This document shows positions 27,984 to 34,904 of a DNA stretch of 64,000 nt, piece by piece; position 1 is the stretch's first letter; each line of letters opens with the position of its first letter. The stretch is taken from IMG/VR virus record IMGVR_UViG_3300043446_003513, positions 1-64,000 of that record. One strand, given 5' to 3'. The translations under genes and the position numbers were made by a program. The notes under the pieces were generated by a model, which searched no databases, was not told where the DNA came from, and worked only from the letters and a program-made list of their open reading frames with translations. This DNA is from a virus.

Positions 27984-29017
27984 TCGCAATGGTCTTTTCT
28001 GTTATAAACATATAGATCAACAAACTCTTCTATTGGAAATGGCTGTTCGTCATCATCTGAAAAAGTAAATCTATTTTGCTTTGAAATAAGATCATGATTT
28101 CCAGATTTTAAAACATAAATATTTGTATCTTTTTTAAGAATTCTTTGTTCGTCAATTGTTTCCTTGGTGGCAAACAACATGCCACGCCATTCCTTATTTA
28201 AAAACCCATCCTTTTCAATTTCTGCAATTTTTTTCATAAAATCTTCATCAGACAATGAGCTTTCCATATCTGTCCATTCTTGCGGAATTGGGGCTGATAA
28301 AAAATGTCTTACATAATATTTTTTACCTTTTATTGGAAATACAGCGTGGGGAATGTCTGTTCTAAACAATAATCCATCTCCAGCTTCCATTTTATATGTA
28401 ATTGGATCGTCTACATAATAACAAGTCTTTTCGTCTCCAACTTGATTTATATAAGAAGTTTTTTCAGCATTTTCTATATCAATAAACTGAATTTCTCCGC
28501 CTTCATAATCATCGTTAATATAAATATTGTAATTAAATATTTGTGGAGAAGGAGTAATCCATCTTCTTTTATCTAAATGATAATCCATTGATAAAAATTT
28601 TGTTGGATTTGTATTTAAAGATTCTGCAATCAATAAATCTGGATACTGCCACCCTACAATATTTTTTTTATTATCAAAAAATTCTTCAAAATTTGATGGA
28701 ACAGTTTTGCTATCTGCAAATGAATCTACATAATTACTGTCCCATAAATTTTCTTTATAATATTTAATTGCATCCCAAAAAGAATCTGTTGTTTCTTTTA
28801 TAAAATATGCCCCATCAGAGTCAGAGTGCATCCAGGAAGTATCTTCAACAGGGTAAACTTTTGAATAGTAACCCCATGGTTTCCAATTTACCCATGAACT
28901 AAAAAAATCTACTTTTTCTGTTTTACTTTTTTTAATTATTTCATAAAGTTTATTTGGGTTGCTAACAGCATTTTTAATTAAAAGAATTTCTTTTCCTAGT
29001 TCAATGTATTCTTTCAA
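27980..29017 (-). CDS. 2OG-Fe(II) oxygenase, longest copy
   Basis: 345 residues from TTG 29017. H147 and D149 (DYHLDK), H224 (IPHAVFPI) and K233/R237 (KKYYVRHF) fit the family. NDDYEGGEIQF is intact, followed by an insert of about 25 residues and a C-terminal extension of 100 residues. The TTG overlaps the stop of a 30-codon membrane peptide (TTGA), so the two are coupled and share a leaderless promoter. Confidence 0.85.
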   Translation of the reverse strand: MKEYIELGKEILLIKNAVSNPNKLYEIIKKSKTEKVDFFSSWVNWKPWGYYSKVYPVEDTSWMHSDSDGAYFIKETTDSFWDAIKYYKENLWDSNYVDSFADSKTVPSNFEEFFDNKKNIVGWQYPDLLIAESLNTNPTKFLSMDYHLDKRRWITPSPQIFNYNIYINDDYEGGEIQFIDIENAEKTSYINQVGDEKTCYYVDDPITYKMEAGDGLLFRTDIPHAVFPIKGKKYYVRHFLSAPIPQEWTDMESSLSDEDFMKKIAEIEKDGFLNKEWRGMLFATKETIDEQRILKKDTNIYVLKSGNHDLISKQNRFTFSDDDEQPFPIEEFVDLYVYNRKDHCD

Positions 29018-29106
29018 GACTCTATCTCATTTTCTTTGTTTGGCCAAGCCAAAACAATAAATGTAATTATTGAAAAAGTTACCGCTAATATACTTACAAT
29101 TATCAT
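29014..29106 (-). CDS. 30-residue membrane peptide coupled to the oxygenase
   Basis: One hydrophobic segment (IIVSILAVTFSIITFIVLAW) and a polar tail. The ATG lies six bases after a consensus -10 box, as in a leaderless mRNA, and its TGA overlaps the start of the oxygenase. It may be a real small protein or a leader that couples translation. Confidence 0.55.
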   Translation of the reverse strand: MIIVSILAVTFSIITFIVLAWPNKENEIES

Positions 29107-29112
29107 AATAAA

Positions 29113-29141
29113 ATTATACAATATTTTTATTTTTGTGACAA
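29113..29141 (-). promoter_or_regulatory. Leaderless-type promoter
   Basis: TTGTCA, 17-base spacer, TATAAT, then six bases to ATG 29106. It overlaps the end of the small cysteine-rich gene upstream. Confidence 0.75.
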
Positions 29142-29248
29142 TTACACTCACAAATAGCCTTTTTGTTATTCCAGTCTATATATGACCACCTACATTCTTC
29201 ATGTAGCTCATCCATACACCACCCAAATTTTCTTATTTTTATAGACAT
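29114..29248 (-). CDS. Small cysteine-rich protein
   Basis: 44 residues with five Cys and two His (GWCMDELHEEC, ICECNCH), suggesting a metal knuckle. It reads MSIKIRKFGW at the start. It is preceded by a GATACT/TATAAG region, and its stop falls in the next promoter. Not a known family. Confidence 0.5.
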   Translation of the reverse strand: MSIKIRKFGWCMDELHEECRWSYIDWNNKKAICECNCHKNKNIV

Positions 29249-29294
29249 GCGCTTATAGTATCATATTGTGGTATAATTTTGTAGGAGGAAACAC

Positions 29295-29435
29295 ATGGGA
29301 AGAGATCATTTTAAAAAAGTATTTTTTTCACCATACTTTCAATCCAACCATTATAAAAATGAAACTCCTGGCGGAAAGATAGAAAAAAAAATCGAGAATT
29401 GGTTTAAAAAATTTTTTAAAAAGGATGAAAAATAA
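29295..29435 (+). CDS. Small basic protein ahead of an oxygenase
   Basis: 46 residues, rich in Lys and Phe (VFFSPYFQSNHYKN; NWFKKFFKK), amphipathic end. TATAAT at 29270 and SD TAGGAGG precede the ATG. The stop overlaps the next start (TAATG). Unknown; a membrane-surface peptide or coupling leader is possible. Confidence 0.6.
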   Translation: MGRDHFKKVFFSPYFQSNHYKNETPGGKIEKKIENWFKKFFKKDEK

Positions 29436-30238
29436 TGTTTTATGACAGACCAGACTGTATTAAATTGGCGGAAAAAATATTTTTGTTTAAAAATGCTTTA
29501 CCCAAAGAATTAATTGATCATTTAAATAAAGCATATATGGAAATGGATCAATCTACACTAGAATATGAAGATACTTTAATAGAATGGTATTCAAATAAAG
29601 TTGCTACAGAAATGCCAACTCCTAGAATTCATGAGGCCTGGGAACTTATTAGTGATATTTTATATCCAGAATATATTCTTCACCCTTCAGTAAATGTTTT
29701 AGCTGTAAAGCCAGGGGATGGCGGTATGTTTGTTCACGCAGATAGCCCAGGTCGAGGATGCGAAGATATGCTTACGCAACTTGATGAATTTAGCACATGT
29801 TGCATTATTGATTATGGTTTAGTAATGTATCTTGGAGAATGGACTGGAGGGGCTATATTTTATCCCCAGTTAAATCCAGATGGAACACCTAAGATGCATG
29901 AAAATGTTCAAGAAGGATGTTTTGAATATACTCCAGAAATTGGAGATATAATTATTCATAGTGCTCATTCTCCATATGAACATGGAGTAAGAGAAGTTGA
30001 ATCTGGTACAAGGTTTGCATACTCTAACTTTGTTTTAAGAATGGAAGATAATCCTGGATCATTTTATACTTATAAAACTCCAGAGTATTACGAACAACTT
30101 GGTGAAAAAGAAGATGGATTTTTAAAGAGATGGATTATTCCTTTATACCAGAGCGATGTTTCATATAAGCTCAGAAAAGAATTCGGTAAAGAAATTCCAG
30201 ATCTTCCAACTAAAGATCAGCTATTAAATAATAAATAA
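29435..30238 (+). CDS. 2OG-Fe(II) oxygenase
   Basis: 267 residues. H101 and D103 (FVHADS), H183 (YEHGVREV) and R193 (SGTRFAYSNFVL) are present. TGGAIFYP replaces GGE-hFP. The arrangement of the C-terminal half resembles the copy at 45578-46135. One of few oxygenases on the plus strand. Confidence 0.86.
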   Translation: MFYDRPDCIKLAEKIFLFKNALPKELIDHLNKAYMEMDQSTLEYEDTLIEWYSNKVATEMPTPRIHEAWELISDILYPEYILHPSVNVLAVKPGDGGMFVHADSPGRGCEDMLTQLDEFSTCCIIDYGLVMYLGEWTGGAIFYPQLNPDGTPKMHENVQEGCFEYTPEIGDIIIHSAHSPYEHGVREVESGTRFAYSNFVLRMEDNPGSFYTYKTPEYYEQLGEKEDGFLKRWIIPLYQSDVSYKLRKEFGKEIPDLPTKDQLLNNK

Positions 30239-30314
30239 GTGCGAAATTTAGTGTCGCGGCGGCAGAGAACAAACATACCCCATATAATTCATATAAGCCC
30301 ATTAGAGAGACTTT

Positions 30315-30464
30315 CTAGAATAGAGTAGGGTCTTCCTCTATGTCGTCATCATATACGTCGAATGTTTCCTCAAATAGGTCAGCGGCATCATTTACTTGAT
30401 CAATAACGAACCATAATAGGAATCCAAATAGACCTACAAGAGCGACGGGCAGAAAGCGTTTCAT
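30315..30464 (-). CDS. 49-residue membrane protein after the SpeD-like gene
   Basis: One hydrophobic segment (FLPVALVGLFGFLLWFVI) and an acidic tail (DVYDDDIEEDP). The ATG overlaps the stop of the SpeD-like gene (ATGA), so they are translated together. Function unknown. Confidence 0.6.
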   Translation of the reverse strand: MKRFLPVALVGLFGFLLWFVIDQVNDAADLFEETFDVYDDDIEEDPTLF

Positions 30465-30850
30465 AATAGCTCATTTCCTATTACTTCAGTCTTAAATCCA
30501 TCTTCTCTATCAAATAGAACATAATCAATAGAACTAACGTCAAAGGCATTTCTAAATATTGTAAGCACTTTATCCAAATCTAGCTTGCCACAAGTATATA
30601 GATCAAATTGAACCAAAGAAGGATCCATCTCGTCCCATATATGAAATGCTATATGACTAGTTTCGATCATTACTATGGCTGTTAGCCCTTTATTCCCCGC
30701 CTTGTCTACATAACTTGCAAATGGACCTTTTATGATCTTCATATCGATATCATTTACTAGCTTAGTGAGAAAATCGATACCCTCTTCTTCGGTATTCATT
30801 GGATTATGTACTTTTGCATTTATAAGTAAGTGCTTGTGATATATCATCAT
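30461..30850 (-). CDS. speD: S-adenosylmethionine decarboxylase-like
   Basis: 129 residues, the size of bacterial class 1B SpeD proenzymes. The MIETSHIAFHIWDE block gives Ser65, the probable pyruvoyl-forming residue (Thr-Ser here instead of Glu-Ser), and His70; Cys87 (LYTCG) is the expected third residue. Family members decarboxylate SAM for spermidine synthesis. Phages carry such genes to change polyamine supply for DNA packing or host growth. Activity is inferred. Confidence 0.82.
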   Translation of the reverse strand: MMIYHKHLLINAKVHNPMNTEEEGIDFLTKLVNDIDMKIIKGPFASYVDKAGNKGLTAIVMIETSHIAFHIWDEMDPSLVQFDLYTCGKLDLDKVLTIFRNAFDVSSIDYVLFDREDGFKTEVIGNELL

Positions 30851-30870
30851 CTTCCGTTTCTACATCAAAT

Positions 30871-30932
30871 ATATTCTAGTCGACTATAATTTTAGATTAT
30901 ATAAAATGTTATATATATTTTTTATAAGTATA
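30871..30932 (+). repeat. Direct repeat copy 1 flanking an oxygenase gene
   Basis: Begins ATATTCTAGTCGACT and later has TTTAGATTATATAAAATGTT. Nearly the same 62-base line occurs at 31692-31752, downstream of the oxygenase at 31113. A shorter relative is at 45301-45313. Confidence 0.7.
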
Positions 30933-31077
30933 TCTGGGGATTTAGATTTTTAGGAAAGCCCCCCTACCCCCCAAGTTTTTTCTTCTTGGAAAGATAGAGA
31001 AAGCTACATCTGGTACATTTGAGTTCCTAGTGTAAGCCCCCACAAACCAAAGTAAGTATAACATTATAAAAATTTTT

Positions 31078-31106
31078 CTGTCAAACTACTACAAATATTG
31101 TATAAT
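31078..31106 (+). promoter_or_regulatory. Leaderless-type promoter
   Basis: CTGTCA, 17-base spacer, TATAAT (31101-31106), then six bases (GGTTTT) and ATG 31113. Confidence 0.72.
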
Positions 31107-31112
31107 GGTTTT

Positions 31113-31676
31113 ATGCAGCCAACAATAATAAAAAATTTTATTAGTAAAGACACAGCTTATTATTTAAATAATTATTTTAGGCCTTTGGTTGAAATAAATC
31201 CTAATGGTTTACTTAATGTTCCTCTTACTGCTGGAGACAATGGACTTGGATTTTCTTGCAAAGATCCAGCAATAAAAGAATCAAATATTTCACTTGATAT
31301 AGTGACTTTAATTGTTGAAGCAATTGCACATAGGTTTAATTTGCCAAAAAATAGAGTATCAATTAGAAGCTGTAACTATCAAGTGCTGGTTGAAGGTCAA
31401 GAAATTGGTTATCATTCTGATAATCGTGGAGCATATCGAAATAAAATGAAAAACGATGGTTGGTCTGCCCTTCTTTATTTGGATGATCAGTATACTGGTG
31501 GAGAAATTTTGTTCTATGAATTAGATGAAAATGGCAAAGAAATATCTAAATCTTATCACCCCACACCAGGAACATTAATCTATTTTAAAGGCGATGAAGA
31601 ACATTGTCATTCTGTTAATAAAGTGATAAATGGAGAAAGACCAAATCTTATCTTATTTTTTGATGTAAATGATTAA
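31113..31676 (+). CDS. 2OG-Fe(II) oxygenase between direct repeats
   Basis: 187 residues from ATG 31113; a TTG at 31098 lies inside the -10 box and is rejected. H101 and D103 (GYHSDN), H166 (EHCHSVNK) and R176 (NGERPNLILFF) are ligands. It groups with the copies at 5915 and 48032 by the GER line and GGEILFY. It stands alone with its own promoter between two imperfect direct repeats, like a mobile cassette. Confidence 0.87.
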   Translation: MQPTIIKNFISKDTAYYLNNYFRPLVEINPNGLLNVPLTAGDNGLGFSCKDPAIKESNISLDIVTLIVEAIAHRFNLPKNRVSIRSCNYQVLVEGQEIGYHSDNRGAYRNKMKNDGWSALLYLDDQYTGGEILFYELDENGKEISKSYHPTPGTLIYFKGDEEHCHSVNKVINGERPNLILFFDVND

Positions 31677-31690
31677 GTTTCACATGAAAC
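31677..31690. promoter_or_regulatory. parS-like palindrome
   Basis: GTTTCACATGAAAC is close to the bacterial ParB site consensus TGTTTCACGTGAAACA (14 of 16 when flanks are counted). It lies directly after the oxygenase stop. It could bind host ParB or be chance. Confidence 0.3.
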
Positions 31691-31691
31691 A

Positions 31692-31752
31692 ATATTCTAG
31701 TCAACTGCTTTTTTAGATTTCATAAAATGTTAATATAATTTTTATTTGTATG
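31692..31752 (+). repeat. Direct repeat copy 2 flanking an oxygenase gene
   Basis: ATATTCTAGTCAACTGC, then TTTTAGATTTCATAAAATGTTA; about 80 percent identical to 30871-30932 by eye. Confidence 0.7.
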
Positions 31753-31875
31753 ATCCAGCCCGCTGACAAATCGGACATTTAGGATAGTCCGCCCATATTG
31801 CTGACCTTTGTGAGCCATATCACACACTTTTTCTAAATTATTTTTGAGAATGTCCGAATTGTTAGCATTTTAGAT

Positions 31876-31904
31876 TTGATTTTGTCGGTGGCTTCTGCCA
31901 GACT
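31876..31904 (+). promoter_or_regulatory. First promoter-like site of the early plus-strand region
   Basis: TTGATT, then TGTCGGTG at 31883-31890, 8 bases, and a poor -10 (CAGACT, 31899-31904). The 60 bases before it closely match those before the promoter at 33258 (shared ATGTCCGA, TAGCATTT and TTTGAT words). The remaining gap (31753-31875) holds GGACATTTAGGATAGTCCG, a loose inverted repeat. Confidence 0.6.
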
Positions 31905-31937
31905 TGAGGTATCAAGATAAAGAAAGGAAGTCGCAAA

Positions 31938-32054
31938 ATGAGCAACATGAAGCGATATATCGAGGAAGTCGAAGGCGAAACCTTTGACCAAGCACTAGAG
32001 GCTCTGGTAGCCTTTTATCATCAAGAATTAGAACTAGAGAAAGAAGGTAAGTAA
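31938..32054 (+). CDS. 38-residue hypothetical protein
   Basis: Acidic and helical (RYIEEVEGETFDQALEALVAFY). SD AGAAAGGAAG matches the shared start-associated sequence. First gene of a chain of eight tiny genes packed to 33025. Confidence 0.55.
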   Translation: MSNMKRYIEEVEGETFDQALEALVAFYHQELELEKEGK

Positions 32055-32055
32055 T

Positions 32056-32208
32056 ATGTTTGATATAGAGAACGATAGCGACTACTGGAGTAGTCAATTA
32101 CCCGCCTCCGTTTATCGCAACGGATACCTTAGCGAAAAGCGCAAGAAAGAAATACGCGAAGCAGTTGCTCGCGTACAAGGTAGAACACTAGAGAACGGAA
32201 ATAAATAA
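32056..32208 (+). CDS. 50-residue hypothetical protein
   Basis: MFDIENDSDYWSSQLPASVY start and a basic helix (YLSEKRKKEIREAVARVQGR) toward the end. One base separates it from the genes on both sides. Not recognised. Confidence 0.55.
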   Translation: MFDIENDSDYWSSQLPASVYRNGYLSEKRKKEIREAVARVQGRTLENGNK

Positions 32209-32209
32209 T

Positions 32210-32416
32210 ATGGCTAAATTATATTCAGTAGAAAGTTTGCTAATTGGCAAACGATACGATTCCGCTAGCCTCAATGGTGTAATCGTAAATGCTACCGAAA
32301 CCGATAAAGTTTGGTTTGGTAGTGGATTAGATTCTTATCTCGTAGAGATTAGAGAGGATGGTAGTTTCATCAACACCTTCCGCTATGTTGCCGTAAAGAA
32401 TGGAGAGCTAGTATGA
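32210..32416 (+). CDS. Small beta protein, paralog of 33320-33517
   Basis: 68 residues. It shares LYSVESLLIGKRYDSASLNG, TETDKVWF, YLVEIREDG and FRYVAVK with the later copy, about 60 percent identity by eye. The regions upstream of both operons are also alike, so a whole segment was duplicated. Function unknown. Confidence 0.7.
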   Translation: MAKLYSVESLLIGKRYDSASLNGVIVNATETDKVWFGSGLDSYLVEIREDGSFINTFRYVAVKNGELV

Positions 32417-32577
32417 AAATAACCTACACACTTTGGATGGGCTCTAGAATTATAGGTAACGGATTAGTTGCCTATAAAGTAGAGGAAATAAACGAGATGA
32501 TAGATGAACTAAAGAAACTAGATAACCTAATCGAGCCACACGCAACAATTCTAAAAGTAGAGAACGGAGATAACTAA
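32413..32577 (+). CDS. 54-residue hypothetical protein
   Basis: Starts in the stop of the previous gene (ATGA). KITYTLWMGSRIIGNGLVAY then a helix (EEINEMIDELKKLDNLIE). Unknown. Confidence 0.58.
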   Translation: MKITYTLWMGSRIIGNGLVAYKVEEINEMIDELKKLDNLIEPHATILKVENGDN

Positions 32578-32578
32578 A

Positions 32579-32758
32579 GTGTATTCATTCGACACCATCA
32601 ACGATTCAGAATATAAATATGAGAGCATTCAGGATTATTATCCGCTAGAGGAATTGGTAGAGGAATCAGACCCTATAGACCCTATCGAATACTACCTTTC
32701 CGACATAGAGCAAGAGCAACGCGATTGGGAAGAAGACGACGGGTGGATGTTCTTATGA
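32579..32758 (+). CDS. 59-residue acidic protein
   Basis: GTG start right after the previous stop. Very acidic (about 20 Asp/Glu), with DPIDPIEYYLSDIEQEQRDW. Such acidic small proteins can mimic DNA or bind host enzymes, but no family is visible. Confidence 0.52.
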   Translation: MYSFDTINDSEYKYESIQDYYPLEELVEESDPIDPIEYYLSDIEQEQRDWEEDDGWMFL

Positions 32759-32835
32759 GAGCCCTAGTATTCCTAACCCTTGCCTCGTGGGTGTATCTGA
32801 ACTACCTATGGCTAAAGGCAAGGGCTAAGGGCTAA
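32755..32835 (+). CDS. 26-residue membrane peptide
   Basis: MRALVFLTLASWVYLNYLWL is one membrane segment, then a basic end. ATGA overlap with the gene before it. Confidence 0.45.
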   Translation: MRALVFLTLASWVYLNYLWLKARAKG

Positions 32836-32893
32836 GGGCGGGCCGAGATCGGGTTACGGCACAATAATAAAAAATCCCAGAAAGGAAAATGAA

Positions 32894-33025
32894 ATGAAAA
32901 TAGATCAATACGGAGTAATGCTAGACTTTGGCGATACGCTATATATCTCGTCATCGTGGTTAGGGGTTCTTAGCCTAGCTGTTGTGTATGGCGTGTATAG
33001 AGTAGTAAAATACTACTACCTCTAA
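32894..33025 (+). CDS. 43-residue membrane protein
   Basis: YISSSWLGVLSLAVVYGVYRVV is a membrane segment. SD AGAAAGGAAAA. Just upstream (32836-32880) are the TTACG and TCCCAGAAA words of the shared control block. Unknown. Confidence 0.5.
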   Translation: MKIDQYGVMLDFGDTLYISSSWLGVLSLAVVYGVYRVVKYYYL

Positions 33026-33040
33026 AAAAGGGGAAAATAT

Positions 33041-33067
33041 TCGTGTAACGCGTTCGGGCGTGTCGCC
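33041..33067 (+). repeat. Exact 27-bp direct repeat, copy 1
   Basis: Starts TCGTGTAACGCG and ends GGCGTGTCGCC; identical to 34258-34284. It contains AACGCGTT and GGCG-TGT-CGCC, both self-complementary. GC-rich, unlike its surroundings. Both copies open a control region, so protein binding is plausible. Confidence 0.8.
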
Positions 33068-33257
33068 TGAACGCAAAACGGACAAATGGCCCACTCTTTT
33101 GAGGGGGCTTTTGTCCTATTATGTCCGATATTCAAAAATCCCTGAAAGTTTGACCATTTTACGGGCGTGTCGATTTGACAGACAAAACGGACATATAGGA
33201 TGTGACGCACACCACAAAAATATTTTTCAAGATGTCCGATTTGATAGCATTTCTAAT

Positions 33258-33286
33258 TTGATAATGTCGGTGGGTTCGTGTATCGT
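33258..33286 (+). promoter_or_regulatory. TGTCGGTG-type promoter
   Basis: TTGATA (33258-33263), TGTCGGTG (33265-33272), 8 bases, TATCGT (33281-33286). The region 33026-33257 also holds CCCACTCTTTTGAGGGGGC, TCCCTGAAA, two ACGGGCGTGTCG/CGGGCGTGTCG words and two ATGTCCGAT words. Confidence 0.68.
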
Positions 33287-33319
33287 AGTACCTATCAACC
33301 TAGAGAAAGAAGGTTCATC

Positions 33320-33517
33320 ATGGCAAACCTCTACACAGTAGAAGAATTGCTAGTTGGCAAGCGTTACAATTCTGCCAGCCTCGCTGGTGTTATCATCAGC
33401 GCAACAAAGACCGATAAGGTCTATTATCAAAACGCCGAAACCTATTTGGTAGAGGTGCGAGAAGATGGCGGATTTATTCGCCACCCTTATCGCTATGTAG
33501 CAGTTAGGGGGGAATAA
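33320..33517 (+). CDS. Small beta protein, paralog of 32210-32416
   Basis: 65 residues from ATG 33320 (AGAAAGAAGG upstream). LYTVEELLVGKRYNSASLAG, TKTDKVYY, YLVEVREDGGFI and YRYVAVR align with the earlier copy. Unknown function; perhaps a regulator since both copies sit first or near first behind like promoters. Confidence 0.7.
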   Translation: MANLYTVEELLVGKRYNSASLAGVIISATKTDKVYYQNAETYLVEVREDGGFIRHPYRYVAVRGE

Positions 33518-33518
33518 C

Positions 33519-33650
33519 ATGGCAGATATGTTTATTTTCCGCATGGATTCAGAGGGAGCGGGCTGGGCTAATTTCTCAGACGCTACCCCTGAGGAAATCC
33601 TAAATTTGGAAATCGGTCTATATAATGAAATGGGGAAAAATGCTAACTAG
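33519..33650 (+). CDS. 43-residue hypothetical protein
   Basis: MADMFIFRMDSEGAGWANFS then a helix (TPEEILNLEIGLYNEMGK). Starts one base after the previous stop. Confidence 0.55.
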   Translation: MADMFIFRMDSEGAGWANFSDATPEEILNLEIGLYNEMGKNAN

Positions 33651-33807
33651 AAAACACTTTCAGGCAACGGCAGAAATTCTAAATACCCACCGCAAATTTA
33701 TACACCCCGCCGCTTATCAAAGTCTAATCAAAGAATTTGCCAAAGTTTATTCGGAGGAAAATCCCTCGTTTGATCCCGTCAAATTTGCCAAGGTAGTTTA
33801 TAAATAA
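33640..33807 (+). CDS. Actinophage-type small protein
   Basis: 55 residues from ATG 33640, overlapping the previous gene by 11 bases. MLTRKHFQATAEILNTHRKF, SLIKEFAKVYSEENPSFDP and VKFAKVVY are a pattern I recall from many actinobacteriophage small proteins. The C-terminal half of 53289-53738 carries the same motif. Function unknown. Confidence 0.72.
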   Translation: MLTRKHFQATAEILNTHRKFIHPAAYQSLIKEFAKVYSEENPSFDPVKFAKVVYK

Positions 33808-33830
33808 ATGTCGGTGGCTTCCGCTATAAT
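33801..33830 (+). promoter_or_regulatory. TGTCGGTG-type promoter
   Basis: Weak -35 TAAATA, TGTCGGTG (33809-33816), 8 bases, TATAAT (33825-33830). It overlaps the end of the previous gene. SD AACGAAAGGA follows. Confidence 0.75.
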
Positions 33831-33855
33831 CTAACCAGTAACGAAAGGAAACGAA

Positions 33856-34053
33856 ATGAATAAATACAAAGTGTTCTTAGAAACTTATGTTGAGGCAGAG
33901 GATTATCTCAAAGCCGCTTTCGCGGCGTTTCATAAGTTAGACCCATTGGGTGATGTTCAGTTTCAGTTTGAGATTGTAGATGTTCATCACTTTACCAGCG
34001 AAGGCTGGAAATCCCCCACGGGAATTGTTGAGATGTTAGAGAGGTATCGCTAA
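33856..34053 (+). CDS. 65-residue hypothetical protein
   Basis: NKYKVFLETYVEAEDYLKAAF then VQFQFEIVDVHHF. The alternating pattern suggests a small alpha/beta fold. First gene behind the promoter at 33801. Confidence 0.62.
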   Translation: MNKYKVFLETYVEAEDYLKAAFAAFHKLDPLGDVQFQFEIVDVHHFTSEGWKSPTGIVEMLERYR

Positions 34054-34054
34054 A

Positions 34055-34144
34055 ATGTTTTTTGTAATCGTATTTGGTTTGGGTGTATTGACTACACTTC
34101 TCGGAACAGCTCTCGCATTATTGTTTTTTGATTTGGAGGACTAA
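34055..34144 (+). CDS. 29-residue membrane peptide
   Basis: Almost wholly hydrophobic (FFVIVFGLGVLTTLLGTALA). One base after the previous stop; its stop overlaps the next start. Confidence 0.48.
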   Translation: MFFVIVFGLGVLTTLLGTALALLFFDLED

Positions 34145-34239
34145 TGAAAAAATGTAGTTTGTGTCGCAAATATCGAATTCTAAAAAATGCGTATTTGTGT
34201 GCGGAGTGTAATCAGCTTATTCGCGGCGACCTCAAGTAG
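34144..34239 (+). CDS. 31-residue zinc-knuckle protein
   Basis: CSLC near the start and CAEC later form a four-cysteine site. Similar miniature proteins occur at 34397 and 44728. TAATG overlap with the gene before it. Confidence 0.52.
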   Translation: MKKCSLCRKYRILKNAYLCAECNQLIRGDLK

Positions 34240-34257
34240 TAAAAAAGCCGAATATTT

Positions 34258-34284
34258 TCGTGTAACGCGTTCGGGCGTGTCGCC
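34258..34284 (+). repeat. Exact 27-bp direct repeat, copy 2
   Basis: Identical to 33041-33067. Followed by the shared control block (TTTTGCGGCC, TTGTTACGA, TTTCCCCAAAA) and the promoter at 34342. Confidence 0.8.
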
Positions 34285-34341
34285 CAGTATTTTGCGGCCT
34301 CTTAGATCTTGTTACGACACGAAAAAATATTTCCCCAAAAC

Positions 34342-34371
34342 TTGATTATTGTCGGTGCGTTGTGCTATTGT
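34342..34371 (+). promoter_or_regulatory. TGTCGGTG-type promoter
   Basis: TTGATT (34342-34347), TGTCGGTG (34350-34357), 8 bases, TATTGT (34366-34371). Confidence 0.7.
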
Positions 34372-34396
34372 TTTCCTATCAACAAAAGGAGCTCAT

Positions 34397-34489
34397 ATGC
34401 GTAACTGCGTTTATTGTAAAAAAGAAACCACCCTCTTTACCACCGACGACGGTGAGTACTACTACCCCGTATGTAACGAGTGTGGATAG
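34397..34489 (+). CDS. 30-residue zinc-knuckle protein
   Basis: CVYC and CNEC at the two ends with DDGEYYYPV between. SD AAAAGGAG. A whole promoter serves this one tiny gene, which argues that it is real. Confidence 0.55.
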   Translation: MRNCVYCKKETTLFTTDDGEYYYPVCNECG

Positions 34490-34551
34490 GAGCCCACGTT
34501 TTTGCGGCCCCCAAGATCTGCTTACGGCGCAACACGCCGATTTCCTGAAAT

Positions 34552-34581
34552 TTGGATAATGTCGGTGCGGTGTGCTATTAT
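34552..34581 (+). promoter_or_regulatory. TGTCGGTG-type promoter
   Basis: TTGGAT (34552-34557), TGTCGGTG (34560-34567), 8 bases, TATTAT (34576-34581). Upstream block: CCCACGTTTTTGCGGCCC, GCTTACGG, TTTCCTGAAA. Confidence 0.75.
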
Positions 34582-34608
34582 CTGCTTATCAACTACGAAA
34601 GGAAAAAA

Positions 34609-34779
34609 ATGGATAATCTCTTCGATTCCTACGACGGCTCTGACGAGGCTTGGGCTGACCCAGCTGAGCAGGAGGATTGGGTCGATACCGACCTTTTCTA
34701 CGAGAGCGTTTCTGATTCGGACGCCCTCATCTCTATCGGTTGGGGCACCGATGAGGACTACGGGTACTACGGGGAGTAA
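34609..34779 (+). CDS. 56-residue highly acidic protein
   Basis: About 19 Asp/Glu and almost no Lys/Arg (DSYDGSDEAWADPAEQEDW). Single gene behind its own promoter, with SD ACGAAAGGA. Its charge resembles DNA-mimic or inhibitor proteins; no family assigned. Confidence 0.58.
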   Translation: MDNLFDSYDGSDEAWADPAEQEDWVDTDLFYESVSDSDALISIGWGTDEDYGYYGE

Positions 34780-34874
34780 TCCCCGCTAGGCCCACGTTTT
34801 TGGCGGCATTTTTTCTCTGTTACGGAGATCACAAAAAAATTCCTGGATTCTGTCCAGAAACGCCCAATTTTAGA

Positions 34875-34904
34875 TTAGGTTATGTCGGTTAGCGATGATA
34901 CAAT
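34875..34904 (+). promoter_or_regulatory. TGTCGGTT-type promoter
   Basis: TTAGGT, TGTCGGTT (34883-34890), 8 bases, TACAAT (34899-34904). Upstream block: CCCACGTTTTTGGCGGC, TGTTACGG, ATTCCTGGATT. Confidence 0.72.

Noticed and set aside
31098-31112. Upstream TTG start for the oxygenase
   Set aside because: The codon overlaps the -10 box; ATG 31113 fits the six-base leaderless pattern.
33060-33341. 93-codon frame in the control region
   Set aside because: It covers repeats and a promoter; no SD, and the product has no sensible composition.
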